Below are positions 5,291-5,744 of a DNA stretch of 5,744 nucleotides, one piece after another. The DNA is from Streptococcaceae bacterium (lineage in GTDB: Bacteria > Bacillota > Bacilli > Lactobacillales > Streptococcaceae). A program made the translations under genes and the position numbers. The stretch is taken from positions 1 through 5,744 of the forward strand of contig JAITWV010000381.1 in the NCBI GenBank assembly GCA_031285105.1, in the 5' to 3' direction. The stretch's first letter is position 1; every line of letters starts with the position of its first letter. The notes under the pieces were generated by a model, which was given only the letters and a program-made list of their open reading frames with translations, was not told the DNA's origin and did not search any database.

Positions 5291-5744
5291 TGTTCTCTTT
5301 ATTTCTTGTAAAAAAGGTGCTTAAAAATAAATTTAACTTCATTCCTGTGCTTTTATTATTGTTGTTAATTCCTGTTACCCTATACATGAACCAAAAAACA
5401 GAAAATGAAACTGGACTTGCCTCTTGGACCAAAGAAAAAATTGAATTTAGAACCGATGAAATCAAAAAATTAAAAAAGCATCTGACCACTTTAAATGAAG
5501 AAGATGAGGCTTATATAGGAACAAAAGGTATTATTGACATCTATGAAAAGCAGTTAGAATTGGATATTCAAGCTCTCGATGCGATAAATTCAGCTAATTG
5601 GAAAGTAGCGAATAAAAATTTGGCACTCGTTGCTTATCAAGATTATGAACTAAGTAAAAATTCTCCAACTATGAGCGTACAAGATTTAAATGCTAGTTTA
5701 GGTGAAGCAATGGTTTTTGATAAACTTGCTGAGTTAAATTTAGA
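5287..5744 (+). CDS. Permease-like membrane protein, 3'-truncated by window edge
   Basis: An open frame from ATG 5287 runs to the end of the window, giving 152 codons with no stop. Residues 1-17 are short and basic (KKVLKNK), residues 18-34 form one transmembrane helix with a run of six leucines, and from residue 35 on the chain is hydrophilic. Residues about 44-115 are rich in Lys, Glu, Leu and Asp and look helical, possibly coiled coil. By the positive-inside rule this part lies outside the cell. One N-terminal helix followed by a large extracytoplasmic region is seen in ABC-2-type permeases, where further helices come later; those would lie beyond the window. The ATGA overlap with the ATPase gene makes it the likely membrane partner. 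A second in-frame ATG at 5290 is an equally possible start. The family cannot be named from this fragment. Confidence 0.82.
   Translation, partial: MMFSLFLVKKVLKNKFNFIPVLLLLLLIPVTLYMNQKTENETGLASWTKEKIEFRTDEIKKLKKHLTTLNEEDEAYIGTKGIIDIYEKQLELDIQALDAINSANWKVANKNLALVAYQDYELSKNSPTMSVQDLNASLGEAMVFDKLAELNL

Noticed and set aside
5265..5489. Minus-strand ORF opposite the permease start
   Set aside because: The plus-strand frame has ATGA coupling and a clear transmembrane helix; the reverse frame is its shadow.
1..5744. tRNA or rRNA genes, CRISPR arrays, insertion sequences, attachment sites
   Set aside because: I read both strands and saw no cloverleaf-like segment, no spaced repeat array, no transposase or integrase coding sequence and no terminal inverted repeats.

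Overview
This looks like a chromosomal segment of a low-GC Firmicute of the order Lactobacillales. An Enterococcus/Vagococcus-like member of the Enterococcaceae is my best guess. It rests on the gpsA-galU pair, a tgt-yajC pair with no secDF beside it, strong AGGAGG-type ribosome binding sites, and AT-rich codon use. I could not search a database, so the genus is inference.

Left part (1-3668) is ordinary core genome. It holds the 3' end of gpsA (glycerol-3-phosphate for membrane lipids), then galU (UDP-glucose for cell-wall polymers and glycolipids) 15 nt downstream, and a terminator. A 260-nt gap follows. It contains an unusual 21-nt-period nested palindrome and a near-consensus promoter for tgt (queuosine tRNA modification). 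yajC (Sec translocase accessory protein) follows with its own promoter, then a strong hairpin terminator.

Right part (3644-5744) looks accessory and more AT-rich. A small AraC-type regulator, coded on the minus strand, converges on yajC and diverges from a gene for a 99-residue Sec-secreted peptide. The predicted mature peptide (about 76 residues) is basic, has no cysteine and ends in an aromatic-rich tail. Next come a stem-loop, an ABC-2-type ATPase and, overlapping it by ATGA, a permease-like membrane protein that runs off the window. Peptide plus ATPase plus membrane protein resembles the layout of bacteriocin/immunity loci such as lactococcin 972, but the peptide is not one I recognise. 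The divergent promoter region carries two AAGATGTT direct repeats exactly 21 nt apart, the spacing typical of AraC-family operators. My working hypothesis is an AraC-controlled secreted peptide with an ABC self-protection or export module. The function is not proven by the sequence.
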